The notes: generated by a model from the letters alone, not told the origin. Positions 49,301 through 57,743 are shown, counted from the first letter of the stretch. The stretch is 64,000 nucleotides of DNA from Ascidia mentula (GCA_947561715.1 OX387198.1:13082001-13146000); one strand, 5' to 3'. Numbers and translations: made by a program.

Positions 49301-50857
49301 AAGAACGGCCTAGTTGTTGTGAAATGAATGTTTGGTCAACTAAAACTACCACCAGCATCGTTTTTAAGTAATCAACCTATACATGTATGTCAGCATGGAA
49401 AAAATATTGTAGAAAGAAACAATTAGGATAAAACAAAGTACAAAATTGTGCTGTTTACTTGTAGATTCCGATATTGAAGCATTTATAAAAGGAACGTTAA
49501 ATGTGACTCCTTCAACCTCAAGCAGAAACTCGGACGTGCATTGCTCTCTTTCCACGCGGTAAAGATCAAAGTGATATATTTCATCTTCCTGTACAAATAC
49601 CTCGATTTGAAAAGCTGTTCCTTGTATAAAAGTATTGTTTAAAGTACAGTTTGGGGAAGTTTTCAATACCTTTATGTCTATTGAACCAAAAAAACATTTA
49701 TTTCCAAATCACTTTTGTTTGTACTATTCCAACATAAATATACTGTAATACGCAAGATAATTGTTCTTTTGGAAAACTAAGATCAAATTTACATTAATCA
49801 TATTTATACCTCGATATTTAGAAATACTTCTCTGATAGTAGTGGTGGCAATGGAGCACGACCCGCTCACCAGTTCCCCATCCGAGGTGGTGACATTGACA
49901 TATCCTGTTTAAACGTATTGATAAACCTGGTTTTCAAAGCTTTCACAGATTTTTTAACCATATATAATTAAAGCTTTGTGCTTAATAAGTTCACCCTGTC
50001 ATTTTATGGTGGCACTTAGCAATTAAGATAAATTGGGAACTCATTATCCGAATATTAGTAATCATACAAATATTGGGATCACGACTCGCTCCAACACATA
50101 CCATTGTATGCCGCTGAAAATTCAACTTGAACACAAGGCATCTTAGATGGATCAGCGTGGTTGTTGTATTCCGCAACTAATATTGTGTTGATGAACAGCC
50201 ACATGTAATCTCCACCTCCGGTTGTAACTTTCTCACCGCCGCGAAACAACATGCCAGTTCGTATTGCAGTGGTAAAACTGCGAACAGAGCAAACAGACTT
50301 TGCAGTTATTGGTACGATCTGGACAACGAGAGGCGCTATAAGAAATTGTACCCGAAGTTGTGAAGAACATTGTTGCAATCCCGTTGTGACTCAGAACGAT
50401 AACCAATTCCATCCAGTGGATAAAACGTGTCGTCAAAGTATCTGCAAAGGGCAATTAACCAGCATGGAAATAAAACTATCATGTCTATTAGTAATAAAAG
50501 CAACAAATATTGTAGAGATCAATAGTTATCAACGTAAAACAAGTGACTTTGACGTAAAAAAAACGGATAATAATTGCATTTGATAATCGAAAACGTTAAC
50601 CTTCATATCATGTAAAAATCAAGTCATCAAAGGAATAGAGAGATCCAACTTTAGATAATAAAAACAAAAACGAAAACATATAAAAATAAGTTCCTTAGCA
50701 AACTGCCTACCTAAACGAAGAGTCAGAAATTGTTACATTGTCTTCCAGGTAAATATCAGAGAAAAACTCTTGGTTGGTCCCTGGGATGCCACGAAACCAT
50801 TCAGTAAAGGTGTCTCCTGTTGGATTGCTGGTTGTGGATAACCATCCACCAAATGGA
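37309..50857 (-). CDS. Mosaic thrombospondin with discoidin, cadherin and LamG (5' partial)
   Basis: Thirty-three exons join in one frame to 1870 aa. From 5': 50857-50711, 50441-50352, 50277-50102, 49904-49810, 49669-49459, 49162-48971, 48604-48475, 48248-48082, 47904-47774, 47591-47377, 47227-47128, 46364-46158, 45998-45857, 45745-45344, 45110-44902, 44499-44334, 44274-44200, 44008-43910, 43746-43601, 43527-43321, 42973-42818, 42550-42335, 42069-41901, 41508-41337, 41088-40913, 40700-40543, 40282-40034, 39814-39663, 39336-39172, 38940-38752, 38575-38398, 37904-37727, 37457-37309. Domains: fibro-slime (1-239), Thr-rich (240-315), cadherin-like (316-551, DVNDNCPVF), discoidin F5/8C (552-790) with a Thr-rich insert, Cys-rich GCC2/GCC3-like (800-985), EGF (985-1154, DVDECS), TSP type 3 repeats ([12 protein letters not shown]), TSP C-terminal domain ([34 protein letters not shown]), LamG (1640-1805). 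The product is a secreted, calcium-binding matrix protein. The first visible exon follows an acceptor site, so the signal-peptide exon lies elsewhere. I recall a discoidin-bearing Ciona TSP-DD; this is probably it or a relative. Confidence 0.9.
38258..38300. repeat. Short fragment of TIR element
   Basis: ATAAGCAAGTGGAGCCAAAA followed by an AT-rich stretch matches the left end of the 11977-12090 element. It lies in a thrombospondin intron. Confidence 0.45.
42661..42765. repeat. Fold-back (inverted) repeat in intron
   Basis: Two perfectly complementary 25-bp arms (42661-42685 and 42741-42765), separated by 55 bp and followed by a long T run, can form a stable hairpin. It sits in a thrombospondin intron between the last EGF exon and the first TSP3 exon. 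It is probably a small palindromic MITE. Confidence 0.75.
42989..43035. repeat. Fragment of TIR element
   Basis: ATAAGCAAGTGGAGCCAATA, then ATTAAGCTGCAGA, match the left portion of the 11977-12090 element. The rest is absent. Confidence 0.5.
44605..44690 (+). repeat. Inverted copy of TIR element, hammerhead-like core
   Basis: Starts CAGCAAAGTCGTCTGATAGTC and runs in the opposite orientation to the copy at 11977-12090. It contains CTGATGA at 44639 and GAAAC at 44659-44663 around a weaker stem II. It lies in a thrombospondin intron. The left-end inverted repeat is partly lost. Confidence 0.6.
48835..48915 (+). repeat. Dispersed repeat fragment with CTGAAGA...AAACGTC
   Basis: Contains ACCCTGAAGAAATCTCGTC, then GGTAGACCAAAACGTCGATT. 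This phrase resembles the ends of many invertebrate dispersed repeats and loosely echoes the CTGANGA...GAAAC arrangement. No clear element boundaries. Confidence 0.35.
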
Positions 50858-51018
50858 CTGAAAATACACAAATTTATAAACACAGCTACGGTACAAAACA
50901 AATTACGAACTTGCAAAGATTGAATATGACAATGAAAACAAGTCAGGAATTACAAAATTAAAAACAAAGCATATACAAACAAGTCAAATAAGGATTATTA
51001 TGATGACAGGAATATTAA
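50858..51018. other. Junction between thrombospondin exon and tRNA array
   Basis: The minus strand shows a polypyrimidine-like tract and AG acceptor just before the exon at 50857, so this is intronic relative to the thrombospondin gene. No ATG-led signal-peptide exon is present here. Confidence 0.6.
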
Positions 51019-51095
51019 CAGGGGTAAAATTATTTGTCAGATTTTGTAGAGGAGAATTCGACTAATCCAATATTTTCAAAGAAGAAATTGTGTAA

Positions 51096-51168
51096 GCTCC
51101 TGTGGCCTAATGGAGAAGGCATCGGTCTCCTAAACCGGGGATTGCGGGTTCGAGTCCCGCCAGGAGTA
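51096..51168 (+). tRNA. tRNA-Arg(CCT) unit 1
   Basis: First unit. D-loop has G instead of T at 20a. Confidence 0.9.
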
Positions 51169-51237
51169 AAATTATTTGTCAGATTTTACAAAGGAGAATT
51201 CGACTAATCCAATATTTTCAAAGAAGAAATTCAAAAA

Positions 51238-51310
51238 GCTCATGTGGCCTAATGGAGAAGGCATCGGTCTCCTAAACCGGGGATTGCGGGTTCGAGTCCC
51301 GCCAGGAGTA
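51238..51310 (+). tRNA. tRNA-Arg(CCT) unit 2
   Basis: Acceptor reads GCTCATG, giving an A-G mismatch at the fifth pair; D-loop G20a. Confidence 0.75.
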
Positions 51311-51380
51311 TAGTTATTTTTCAGATATTCTTAAGGATAATTACGCGTCTTGAAGTTATTTTGAAGAAGGCTTTCCACAA

Positions 51381-51453
51381 GCTCCTGTGGCCTAATGGAT
51401 CAGGCATCGGTCTCCTAAACCGGGGATTGCGGGTTCGAGTCCCGCCAGGAGTA
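51381..51453 (+). tRNA. tRNA-Arg(CCT) unit 3
   Basis: D-loop reads GGATC (A21 to C). Preceded by the divergent type-B spacer. Confidence 0.85.
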
Positions 51454-51522
51454 AAATTATTTGTCAGATTTTATAAAGGAGAATTCGACTAATCCAATAT
51501 TTTCAAAGAAGAAATTGTGTAA

Positions 51523-51595
51523 GCTCCTGTGGCCTAATGGATAAGGCATCGGACCCCTAAACCGGGGATTGCGGGTTCGAGTCCCGCCAGGAGTA
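51523..51595 (+). tRNA. tRNA-Arg(CCT) unit 4
   Basis: Anticodon loop CCCCTAA (C33 instead of U33) and an A31-A39 mismatch closing the loop. Confidence 0.75.
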
Positions 51596-51664
51596 AAATT
51601 ATTTGTCAGATTTTATAAAGGAGAATTCGACTAATCCAATATTTTCAAAGAAGTCATTCTGTAA

Positions 51665-51736
51665 GCTCCTGTGGCCTAATGGATAAGGCATCGGTCTCCT
51701 AAACCGGGATTGCGGGTTCGAGTCCCGCCAGGAGTA
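51665..51736 (+). tRNA. tRNA-Arg(CCT) unit 5
   Basis: One G is missing where the anticodon stem meets the variable loop, which shortens the tRNA to 72 nt. Confidence 0.8.
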
Positions 51737-51805
51737 AAATTATTTGTCAGATTTTATAAAGGAGAAGTCGACTAATCCAATATTTTCAAAGAAGTCATTC
51801 TGTAA

Positions 51806-51877
51806 GCTCCTGTGGCCTAATGGATAAGGCATCGGTCTCCTAAACCGGGATTGCGGGTTCGAGTCCCGCCAGGAGTA
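51806..51877 (+). tRNA. tRNA-Arg(CCT) unit 6
   Basis: Same one-G deletion as unit 5. Confidence 0.8.
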
Positions 51878-51946
51878 AAATTATTTGTCAGATTTTATAA
51901 AGGAGAATTCGACTAATCCAATATTTTCAAAGAAGAAATTGTGTAA

Positions 51947-52019
51947 GCTCCTGTGGCCTAATGGATAAGGCATCGGACCCCTAAACCGGGGATTGCGGGT
52001 TCGAGTCCCGCCAGGAGTA
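51947..52019 (+). tRNA. tRNA-Arg(CCT) unit 7
   Basis: Same A31 and C33 changes as unit 4. Confidence 0.75.
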
Positions 52020-52088
52020 AAATTATTTGTCAGATTTTATAAAGGAGAATTCGACTAATCCAATATTTTCAAAGAAGAAATTGTGTAA

Positions 52089-52161
52089 GCTCCTGTGGCC
52101 TAATGGATAAGGCATCGGTCTCCTAAACCGGGGATTGCGGGTTCGAGTCCCGCCAGGAGTA
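52089..52161 (+). tRNA. tRNA-Arg(CCT) unit 8
   Basis: Consensus sequence. Confidence 0.95.
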
Positions 52162-52230
52162 AAATTATTTGTCAGATTTTATAAAGGAGAATTCGACTAA
52201 TCCAATATTTTCAAAGAAGAAATTGTGTAA

Positions 52231-52303
52231 GCTCCTGTGGCCTAATGGATAAGGCATCGGTCCCCTAAACCGGGGATTGCGGGTTCGAGTCCCGCCAGGA
52301 GTA
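52231..52303 (+). tRNA. tRNA-Arg(CCT) unit 9
   Basis: C33 variant (loop CCCCTAA). Confidence 0.8.
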
Positions 52304-52372
52304 AAATTATTTGTCAGATTTTACAAAGGAGAATTCGACTAATCCAATATTTTCAAAGAAGACATTCTGTAA

Positions 52373-52445
52373 GCTCCTGTGGCCTAATGGATAAGGCATC
52401 GGTCCCCTAAACCGGGGATTGCGGGTTCGAGTCCCGCCAGGAGTA
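52373..52445 (+). tRNA. tRNA-Arg(CCT) unit 10
   Basis: C33 variant. Confidence 0.8.
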
Positions 52446-52514
52446 AAATTATTTGTCAGATTTTACAAAGGAGAATTCGACTAATCCAATATTTTCAAAG
52501 AAGACATTCTGTAA

Positions 52515-52587
52515 GCTCCTGTGGCCTAATGGATAAGGCATCGGTCCCCTAAACCGGGGATTGCGGGTTCGAGTCCCGCCAGGAGTA
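52515..52587 (+). tRNA. tRNA-Arg(CCT) unit 11
   Basis: C33 variant. Confidence 0.8.
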
Positions 52588-52656
52588 AAATTATTTGTCA
52601 GATTTTATAAAGGAGAATTCGACTAATCCAATATTTTCAAAGAAGACATTCTGTAA

Positions 52657-52729
52657 GCTCCTGTGGCCTAATGGATAAGGCATCGGTCCCCTAAACCGGG
52701 GATTGCGGGTTCGAGTCCCGCCAGGAGTA
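52657..52729 (+). tRNA. tRNA-Arg(CCT) unit 12
   Basis: C33 variant, last of four in a row. Confidence 0.8.
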
Positions 52730-52798
52730 AAATTATTTGTCAGATTTTATAAAGGAGAATTCGACTAATCCAATATTTTCAAAGAAGTCATTCTGTAA

Positions 52799-52871
52799 GC
52801 TCCTGTGGCCTAATGGATAAGGCATCGGTCTCCTAAACCGGGGATTGCGGGTTCGAGTCCCGCCAGGAGTA
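52799..52871 (+). tRNA. tRNA-Arg(CCT) unit 13
   Basis: Consensus sequence. Confidence 0.95.
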
Positions 52872-52940
52872 AAATTATTTGTCAGATTTTATACAGGAGA
52901 ATTCGACTAATCCAATATTTTCAAAGAAGACATTCTGTAA

Positions 52941-53013
52941 GCTCCTGTGGCCTAATGGATAAGGCATCGGTCTCCTAAACCGGGGATTGCGGGTTCGAGA
53001 CCCGCCAGGAGTA
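52941..53013 (+). tRNA. tRNA-Arg(CCT) unit 14
   Basis: T-loop ends in A (TTCGAGA) instead of T60. Confidence 0.85.
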
Positions 53014-53082
53014 AAATTATTTGTCAGATTTTGTAAAGGAGAATTCGACTAATCCAATATTTTCAAAGAAGAAATTGTGTAA

Positions 53083-53155
53083 GCTCCTGTGGCCTAATGG
53101 ATAAGGCATCGGTCTCCTAAACCGGGGATTGCGGGTTCGAGACCCGCCAGGAGTA
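53083..53155 (+). tRNA. tRNA-Arg(CCT) unit 15
   Basis: A60 variant as in unit 14. Confidence 0.85.
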
Positions 53156-53224
53156 AAATTATTTGTCAGATTTTACAAAGGAGAATTCGACTAATCCAAT
53201 ATTTTCAAAGAAGACGTTCTGTAA

Positions 53225-53297
53225 GCTCCTGTGGCCTAATGGATAAGGCATCGGTCTCCTAAACCGGGGATTGCGGGTTCGAGTCCCGCCAGGAGTA
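53225..53297 (+). tRNA. tRNA-Arg(CCT) unit 16
   Basis: Consensus sequence. Confidence 0.95.
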
Positions 53298-53366
53298 AAA
53301 TTATTTGTCAGATTTTATAAAGGAGAATTCGACTAATCCAATATTTTCAAAGAAGAAATTGTGCAA

Positions 53367-53439
53367 GCTCCTGTGGCCTAATGGAGAAGGCATCGGTCTC
53401 CTAAACCGGGGATTGCGGGTTCGAGTCCCGCCAGGAGTA
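53367..53439 (+). tRNA. tRNA-Arg(CCT) unit 17
   Basis: G20a variant. Confidence 0.9.
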
Positions 53440-53508
53440 AAATTATTTGTCAGATTTTATAAAGGAGAATTCGACTAATCCAATATTTTCAAAGAAGAAA
53501 TTGTGTAA

Positions 53509-53581
53509 GCTCCTGTGGCCTAATGGATAAGGCATCGGTCTCCTAAACCGGGGATTGAGGGTTCGAGTCCCGCCAGGAGTA
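53509..53581 (+). tRNA. tRNA-Arg(CCT) unit 18
   Basis: T-stem GAGGG (C50 to A) makes an A-G mismatch. Confidence 0.8.
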
Positions 53582-53650
53582 AAATTATTTGTCAGATTTT
53601 ATAAAGGAGAATTCGACTAATCCAATATTTTCAAAGAAGAAATTGTGTAA

Positions 53651-53723
53651 GCTCCTGTGGCCTAATGGATAAGGCATCGGTCTCCTAAACCGGGGATTGC
53701 GGGTTCGAGTCCCGCCAGGAGAA
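53651..53723 (+). tRNA. tRNA-Arg(CCT) unit 19
   Basis: Acceptor 3' end CAGGAGA, so position 72 is A and cannot pair with G1. Followed by a type-B spacer. Confidence 0.8.
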
Positions 53724-53793
53724 TAGTTATTTTTCAGATATTCTTAAGGATAGTTACGCGTCTTGAAGTTATTTTGAAGAAGGCTTTCCACAA

Positions 53794-53866
53794 GCTCCTG
53801 TGGCCTAATGGATAAGGCATCGGTCTCCTAAACCGGGGATTGCGGGTTCGAGTCCCGCCAGGAGTA
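53794..53866 (+). tRNA. tRNA-Arg(CCT) unit 20
   Basis: Consensus tRNA preceded by the type-B spacer. Confidence 0.95.
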
Positions 53867-53935
53867 AAATTATTTGTCAGATTTTACAAAGGAGAATTCG
53901 ACTAATCCAATGTTTTCAAAGAAGAAATTGTGCAA

Positions 53936-53958
53936 GCTCCTGTGGCCCGCCAGGAGTA
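53936..53958 (+). pseudogene. Deleted tRNA-Arg unit 21
   Basis: Only the acceptor ends remain (GCTCCTGTGGC joined to CCGCCAGGAGT). About 50 nt from the D-arm to the T-arm are lost, probably through recombination at a short GGC/CCGCC repeat. Confidence 0.9.
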
Positions 53959-54027
53959 AAATTATTTGTCAGATTTTACAAAGGAGAATTCGACTAATCC
54001 AATATTTTCAAAGAAGAGATTGTGTAA

Positions 54028-54100
54028 GCTCCTGTGGCCTAATGGAGAAGGCATCGGTCTCCTAAACCGGGGATTGCGGGTTCGAGTCCCGTCAGGAGTA
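54028..54100 (+). tRNA. tRNA-Arg(CCT) unit 22
   Basis: G20a; T-stem ends CCCGT, making a G-U pair. Confidence 0.85.
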
Positions 54101-54169
54101 AAATTATTTGTCAGATTTTACAAAGGAGAATTCGACTAATCCAATATTTTCAAAGAAGAAATTGTGTAA

Positions 54170-54242
54170 GCTCCTGTGGCCTAATGGATAAGGCATCGGT
54201 CCCCTAAACCGGGGATTGCGGGTTCGAGTCCCGCCAGGAGTA
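54170..54242 (+). tRNA. tRNA-Arg(CCT) unit 23
   Basis: C33 variant. Confidence 0.8.
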
Positions 54243-54311
54243 AAATTATTTGTCAGATTTTATAAAGGAGAATTCGACTAATCCAATATTTTCAAAGAAG
54301 TCATTCTGTAA

Positions 54312-54384
54312 GCTCCTGTGGCCTAATGGATAAGGCATCGGTCTCCTAACCCGGGGATTGCGGGTTCGAGTCCCGCCAGGAGTA
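54312..54384 (+). tRNA. tRNA-Arg(CCT) unit 24
   Basis: C39 variant: U31-C39 mismatch next to the anticodon loop. Confidence 0.8.
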
Positions 54385-54453
54385 AAATTATTTGTCAGAT
54401 TTTATAAAGGAGAATTCGACTAATCCAATATTTTCAAAGAAGTCATTCTGTAA

Positions 54454-54526
54454 GCTCCTGTGGCCTAATGGATAAGGCATCGGTCTCCTAACCCGGGGAT
54501 TGCGGGTTCGAGTCCCGCCAGGAGTA
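54454..54526 (+). tRNA. tRNA-Arg(CCT) unit 25
   Basis: C39 variant; starts the first copy of the 6-unit block. Confidence 0.8.
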
Positions 54527-54595
54527 AAATTATTTGTCAGATTTTATAAAGGAGAATTCGACTAATCCAATATTTTCAAAGAAGACGTTCTGTAA

Positions 54596-54668
54596 GCTCC
54601 TGTGGCCTAATGGAGAAGGCATCGGTCTCCTAAACCGGGGATTGCGGGTTCGAGTCCCGCCAGGAGTA
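54596..54668 (+). tRNA. tRNA-Arg(CCT) unit 26
   Basis: G20a variant. Confidence 0.9.
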
Positions 54669-54737
54669 AAATTATTTGTCAGATTTTATATAGGAGAATT
54701 CGACTAATCCAATATTTTCAAAGAAGTCATTCTGTAA

Positions 54738-54810
54738 GCTCCTGTGGCCTAATGGATAAGGCATCGGTCTCCTAACCCGGGGATTGCGGGTTCGAGTCCC
54801 GCCAGGAGTA
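54738..54810 (+). tRNA. tRNA-Arg(CCT) unit 27
   Basis: C39 variant. Confidence 0.8.
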
Positions 54811-54879
54811 AAATTATTTGTCAGATTTTATAAAGGAGAATTCGACTAATCCAATATTTTCAAAGAAGTCATTCTGTAA

Positions 54880-54952
54880 GCTCCTGTGGCCTAATGGATA
54901 AGGCATCGGTCTCCTAACCCGGGGATTGCGGGTTCGAGTCCCGCCAGGAGTA
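54880..54952 (+). tRNA. tRNA-Arg(CCT) unit 28
   Basis: C39 variant. Confidence 0.8.
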
Positions 54953-55021
54953 AAATTATTTGTCAGATTTTATAAAGGAGAATTCGACTAATCCAATATT
55001 TTCAAAGAAGACATTCTGTAA

Positions 55022-55094
55022 GCTCCTGTGGCCTAATGGATAAGGCATCGGTCTCCTAAACCGGGGATTGCGGGTTCGAGTCCCGCCAGGAGTA
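55022..55094 (+). tRNA. tRNA-Arg(CCT) unit 29
   Basis: Consensus sequence. Confidence 0.95.
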
Positions 55095-55163
55095 AAATTA
55101 TTTGTCAGATTTTATAAAGGAGAATTCGAATAATCTAATATTTTCAAAGAAGACATTCTGAAA

Positions 55164-55236
55164 GCTCCTGTGGCCTAATGGATAAGGCATCGGTCTCCTA
55201 AACCGGGGATTGCGGGTTCGAGTCCCGCCAGGAGTA
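55164..55236 (+). tRNA. tRNA-Arg(CCT) unit 30
   Basis: Consensus tRNA; its upstream spacer has the marker GAATAATCTAAT. Confidence 0.95.
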
Positions 55237-55305
55237 AAATTATTTGTCAGATTTTATAAAGGAGAATTCGACTAATCCAATATTTTCAAAGAAGTCATTC
55301 TGTAA

Positions 55306-55378
55306 GCTCCTGTGGCCTAATGGATAAGGCATCGGTCTCCTAACCCGGGGATTGCGGGTTCGAGTCCCGCCAGGAGTA
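55306..55378 (+). tRNA. tRNA-Arg(CCT) unit 31
   Basis: C39 variant; starts the second copy of the 6-unit block. Confidence 0.8.
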
Positions 55379-55447
55379 AAATTATTTGTCAGATTTTATA
55401 AAGGAGAATTCGACTAATCCAATATTTTCAAAGAAGACGTTCTGTAA

Positions 55448-55520
55448 GCTCCTGTGGCCTAATGGAGAAGGCATCGGTCTCCTAAACCGGGGATTGCGGG
55501 TTCGAGTCCCGCCAGGAGTA
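55448..55520 (+). tRNA. tRNA-Arg(CCT) unit 32
   Basis: G20a variant. Confidence 0.9.
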
Positions 55521-55589
55521 AAATTATTTGTCAGATTTTATATAGGAGAATTCGACTAATCCAATATTTTCAAAGAAGTCATTCTGTAA

Positions 55590-55662
55590 GCTCCTGTGGC
55601 CTAATGGATAAGGCATCGGTCTCCTAACCCGGGGATTGCGGGTTCGAGTCCCGCCAGGAGTA
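55590..55662 (+). tRNA. tRNA-Arg(CCT) unit 33
   Basis: C39 variant. Confidence 0.8.
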
Positions 55663-55731
55663 AAATTATTTGTCAGATTTTATAAAGGAGAATTCGACTA
55701 ATCCAATATTTTCAAAGAAGTCATTCTGTAA

Positions 55732-55804
55732 GCTCCTGTGGCCTAATGGATAAGGCATCGGTCTCCTAACCCGGGGATTGCGGGTTCGAGTCCCGCCAGG
55801 AGTA
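55732..55804 (+). tRNA. tRNA-Arg(CCT) unit 34
   Basis: C39 variant. Confidence 0.8.
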
Positions 55805-55873
55805 AAATTATTTGTCAGATTTTATAAAGGAGAATTCGACTAATCCAATATTTTCAAAGAAGACATTCTGTAA

Positions 55874-55946
55874 GCTCCTGTGGCCTAATGGATAAGGCAT
55901 CGGTCTCCTAAACCGGGGATTGCGGGTTCGAGTCCCGCCAGGAGTA
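55874..55946 (+). tRNA. tRNA-Arg(CCT) unit 35
   Basis: Consensus sequence. Confidence 0.95.
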
Positions 55947-56015
55947 AAATTATTTGTCAGATTTTATAAAGGAGAATTCGAATAATCTAATATTTTCAAA
56001 GAAGACATTCTGAAA

Positions 56016-56088
56016 GCTCCTGTGGCCTAATGGATAAGGCATCGGTCTCCTAAACCGGGGATTGCGGGTTCGAGTCCCGCCAGGAGTA
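56016..56088 (+). tRNA. tRNA-Arg(CCT) unit 36
   Basis: Consensus tRNA; spacer marker as in unit 30. Confidence 0.95.
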
Positions 56089-56157
56089 AAATTATTTGTC
56101 AGATTTTATAAAGGAGAATTCGACTAATCCAATATTTTCAAAGAAGACATTCTGTAA

Positions 56158-56230
56158 GCTCCTGTGGCCTAATGGATAAGGCATCGGTCTCCTAAACCGG
56201 GGATTGCGGGTTCGAGTCCCGCCAGGAGTA
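56158..56230 (+). tRNA. tRNA-Arg(CCT) unit 37
   Basis: Consensus sequence. Confidence 0.95.
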
Positions 56231-56299
56231 AAATTATTTGTCAGATTTTATAAAGGAGAATTCGACTAATCCAATATTTTCAAAGAAGACATTCTGAAA

Positions 56300-56372
56300 G
56301 CTCCTGTGGCCTAATGGATAAGGCATCGGTCTCCTAAACCGGGGATTGCGGGTTCGAGTCCCGCCAGGAGTA
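56300..56372 (+). tRNA. tRNA-Arg(CCT) unit 38
   Basis: Consensus sequence. Confidence 0.95.
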
Positions 56373-56441
56373 AAATTATTTGTCTGATTTTGTAAAGGAG
56401 AATTCGACCAATCCAATATTTTCAAAGAAGACATTCTGTAA

Positions 56442-56514
56442 GCTCCTGTGGCCTAATGGATAAGGCATCGGTCTCCTAAACCGGGGATTGCGGGTTCGAG
56501 TCCCGCCAGGAGTA
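56442..56514 (+). tRNA. tRNA-Arg(CCT) unit 39
   Basis: Consensus tRNA; spacer marker GTCTGATTTTG upstream. Confidence 0.95.
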
Positions 56515-56583
56515 AAATTATTTGTCTGATTTTGTAAAGGAGAATTCGACCAATCCAATATTTTCAAAGAAGACATTCTGTAA

Positions 56584-56656
56584 GCTCCTGTGGCCTAATG
56601 GATAAGGCATCGGTCTCCTAAACCGGGGATTGCGGGTTCGAGTCCCGCCAGGAGTA
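56584..56656 (+). tRNA. tRNA-Arg(CCT) unit 40
   Basis: Consensus tRNA; spacer marker as unit 39. Confidence 0.95.
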
Positions 56657-56725
56657 AAATTATTTGTCAGATTTAATAAAGGAGAATTCGACTAATCCAA
56701 TATTTTCAAAGAAGACATTCTGTAA

Positions 56726-56798
56726 GCTCCTGTGGCCTAATGGATAAGGCATCGGTCTCCTAAACCGGGGATTGCGGGTTCGAGACCCGCCAGGAGTA
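56726..56798 (+). tRNA. tRNA-Arg(CCT) unit 41
   Basis: A60 variant; counterpart of unit 14. Confidence 0.85.
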
Positions 56799-56867
56799 AA
56801 ATTATTTGTCAGATTTTGTAAAGGAGAATTCGACTCATCCAATATTTTCAAAGAAGAAATTGTGTAA

Positions 56868-56940
56868 GCTCCTGTGGCCTAATGGATAAGGCATCGGTCT
56901 CCTAAACCGGGGATTGCGGGTTCGAGACCCGCCAGGAGTA
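56868..56940 (+). tRNA. tRNA-Arg(CCT) unit 42
   Basis: A60 variant; counterpart of unit 15. Confidence 0.85.
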
Positions 56941-57009
56941 AAATTATTTGTCAGATTTTACAAAGGAGAATTCGACTAATCCAATATTTTCAAAGAAGAC
57001 GTTCTGTAA

Positions 57010-57082
57010 GCTCCTGTGGCCTAATGGATAAGGCATCGGTCTCCTAAACCGGGGATTGCGGGTTCGAGTCCCGCCAGGAGTA
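57010..57082 (+). tRNA. tRNA-Arg(CCT) unit 43
   Basis: Consensus sequence. Confidence 0.95.
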
Positions 57083-57151
57083 AAATTATTTGTCAGATTT
57101 TATAAAGGAGAATTCGACTAATCCAATATTTTCAAAGAAGAAATTGTGCAA

Positions 57152-57224
57152 GCTCCTGTGGCCTAATGGAGAAGGCATCGGTCTCCTAAACCGGGGATTG
57201 CGGGTTCGAGTCCCGCCAGGAGTA
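57152..57224 (+). tRNA. tRNA-Arg(CCT) unit 44
   Basis: G20a; counterpart of unit 17. Confidence 0.9.
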
Positions 57225-57293
57225 AAATTATTTGTCAGATTTTATAAAGGAGAATTCGACTAATCCAATATTTTCAAAGAAGAAATTGTGTAA

Positions 57294-57366
57294 GCTCCTG
57301 TGGCCTAATGGATAAGGCATCGGTCTCCTAAACCGGGGATTGAGGGTTCGAGTCCCGCCAGGAGTA
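57294..57366 (+). tRNA. tRNA-Arg(CCT) unit 45
   Basis: A50 T-stem mismatch; counterpart of unit 18. Confidence 0.8.
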
Positions 57367-57435
57367 AAATTATTTGTCAGATTTTATAAAGGAGAATTCG
57401 ACTAATCCAATATTTTCAAAGAAGAAATTGTGTAA

Positions 57436-57508
57436 GCTCCTGTGGCCTAATGGATAAGGCATCGGTCTCCTAAACCGGGGATTGCGGGTTCGAGTCCCGC
57501 CAGGAGAA
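57436..57508 (+). tRNA. tRNA-Arg(CCT) unit 46
   Basis: A72 acceptor mismatch; counterpart of unit 19. Confidence 0.8.
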
Positions 57509-57578
57509 TAGTTATTTTTCAGATATTCTTAAGGATAGTTACGCGTCTTGAAGTTATTTTGAAGAAGGCTTTCCACAA

Positions 57579-57651
57579 GCTCCTGTGGCCTAATGGATAA
57601 GGCATCGGTCTCCTAAACCGGGGATTGCGGGTTCGAGTCCCGCCAGGAGTA
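57579..57651 (+). tRNA. tRNA-Arg(CCT) unit 47
   Basis: Consensus tRNA after a type-B spacer; counterpart of unit 20. Confidence 0.95.
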
Positions 57652-57720
57652 AAATTATTTGTCAGATTTTACAAAGGAGAATTCGACTAATCCAATGTTT
57701 TCAAAGAAGAAATTGTGCAA

Positions 57721-57743
57721 GCTCCTGTGGCCCGCCAGGAGTA
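57721..57743 (+). pseudogene. Deleted tRNA-Arg unit 48
   Basis: Same internal deletion as unit 21, exactly 3785 bp away: a copied scar rather than an independent event. Confidence 0.9.
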
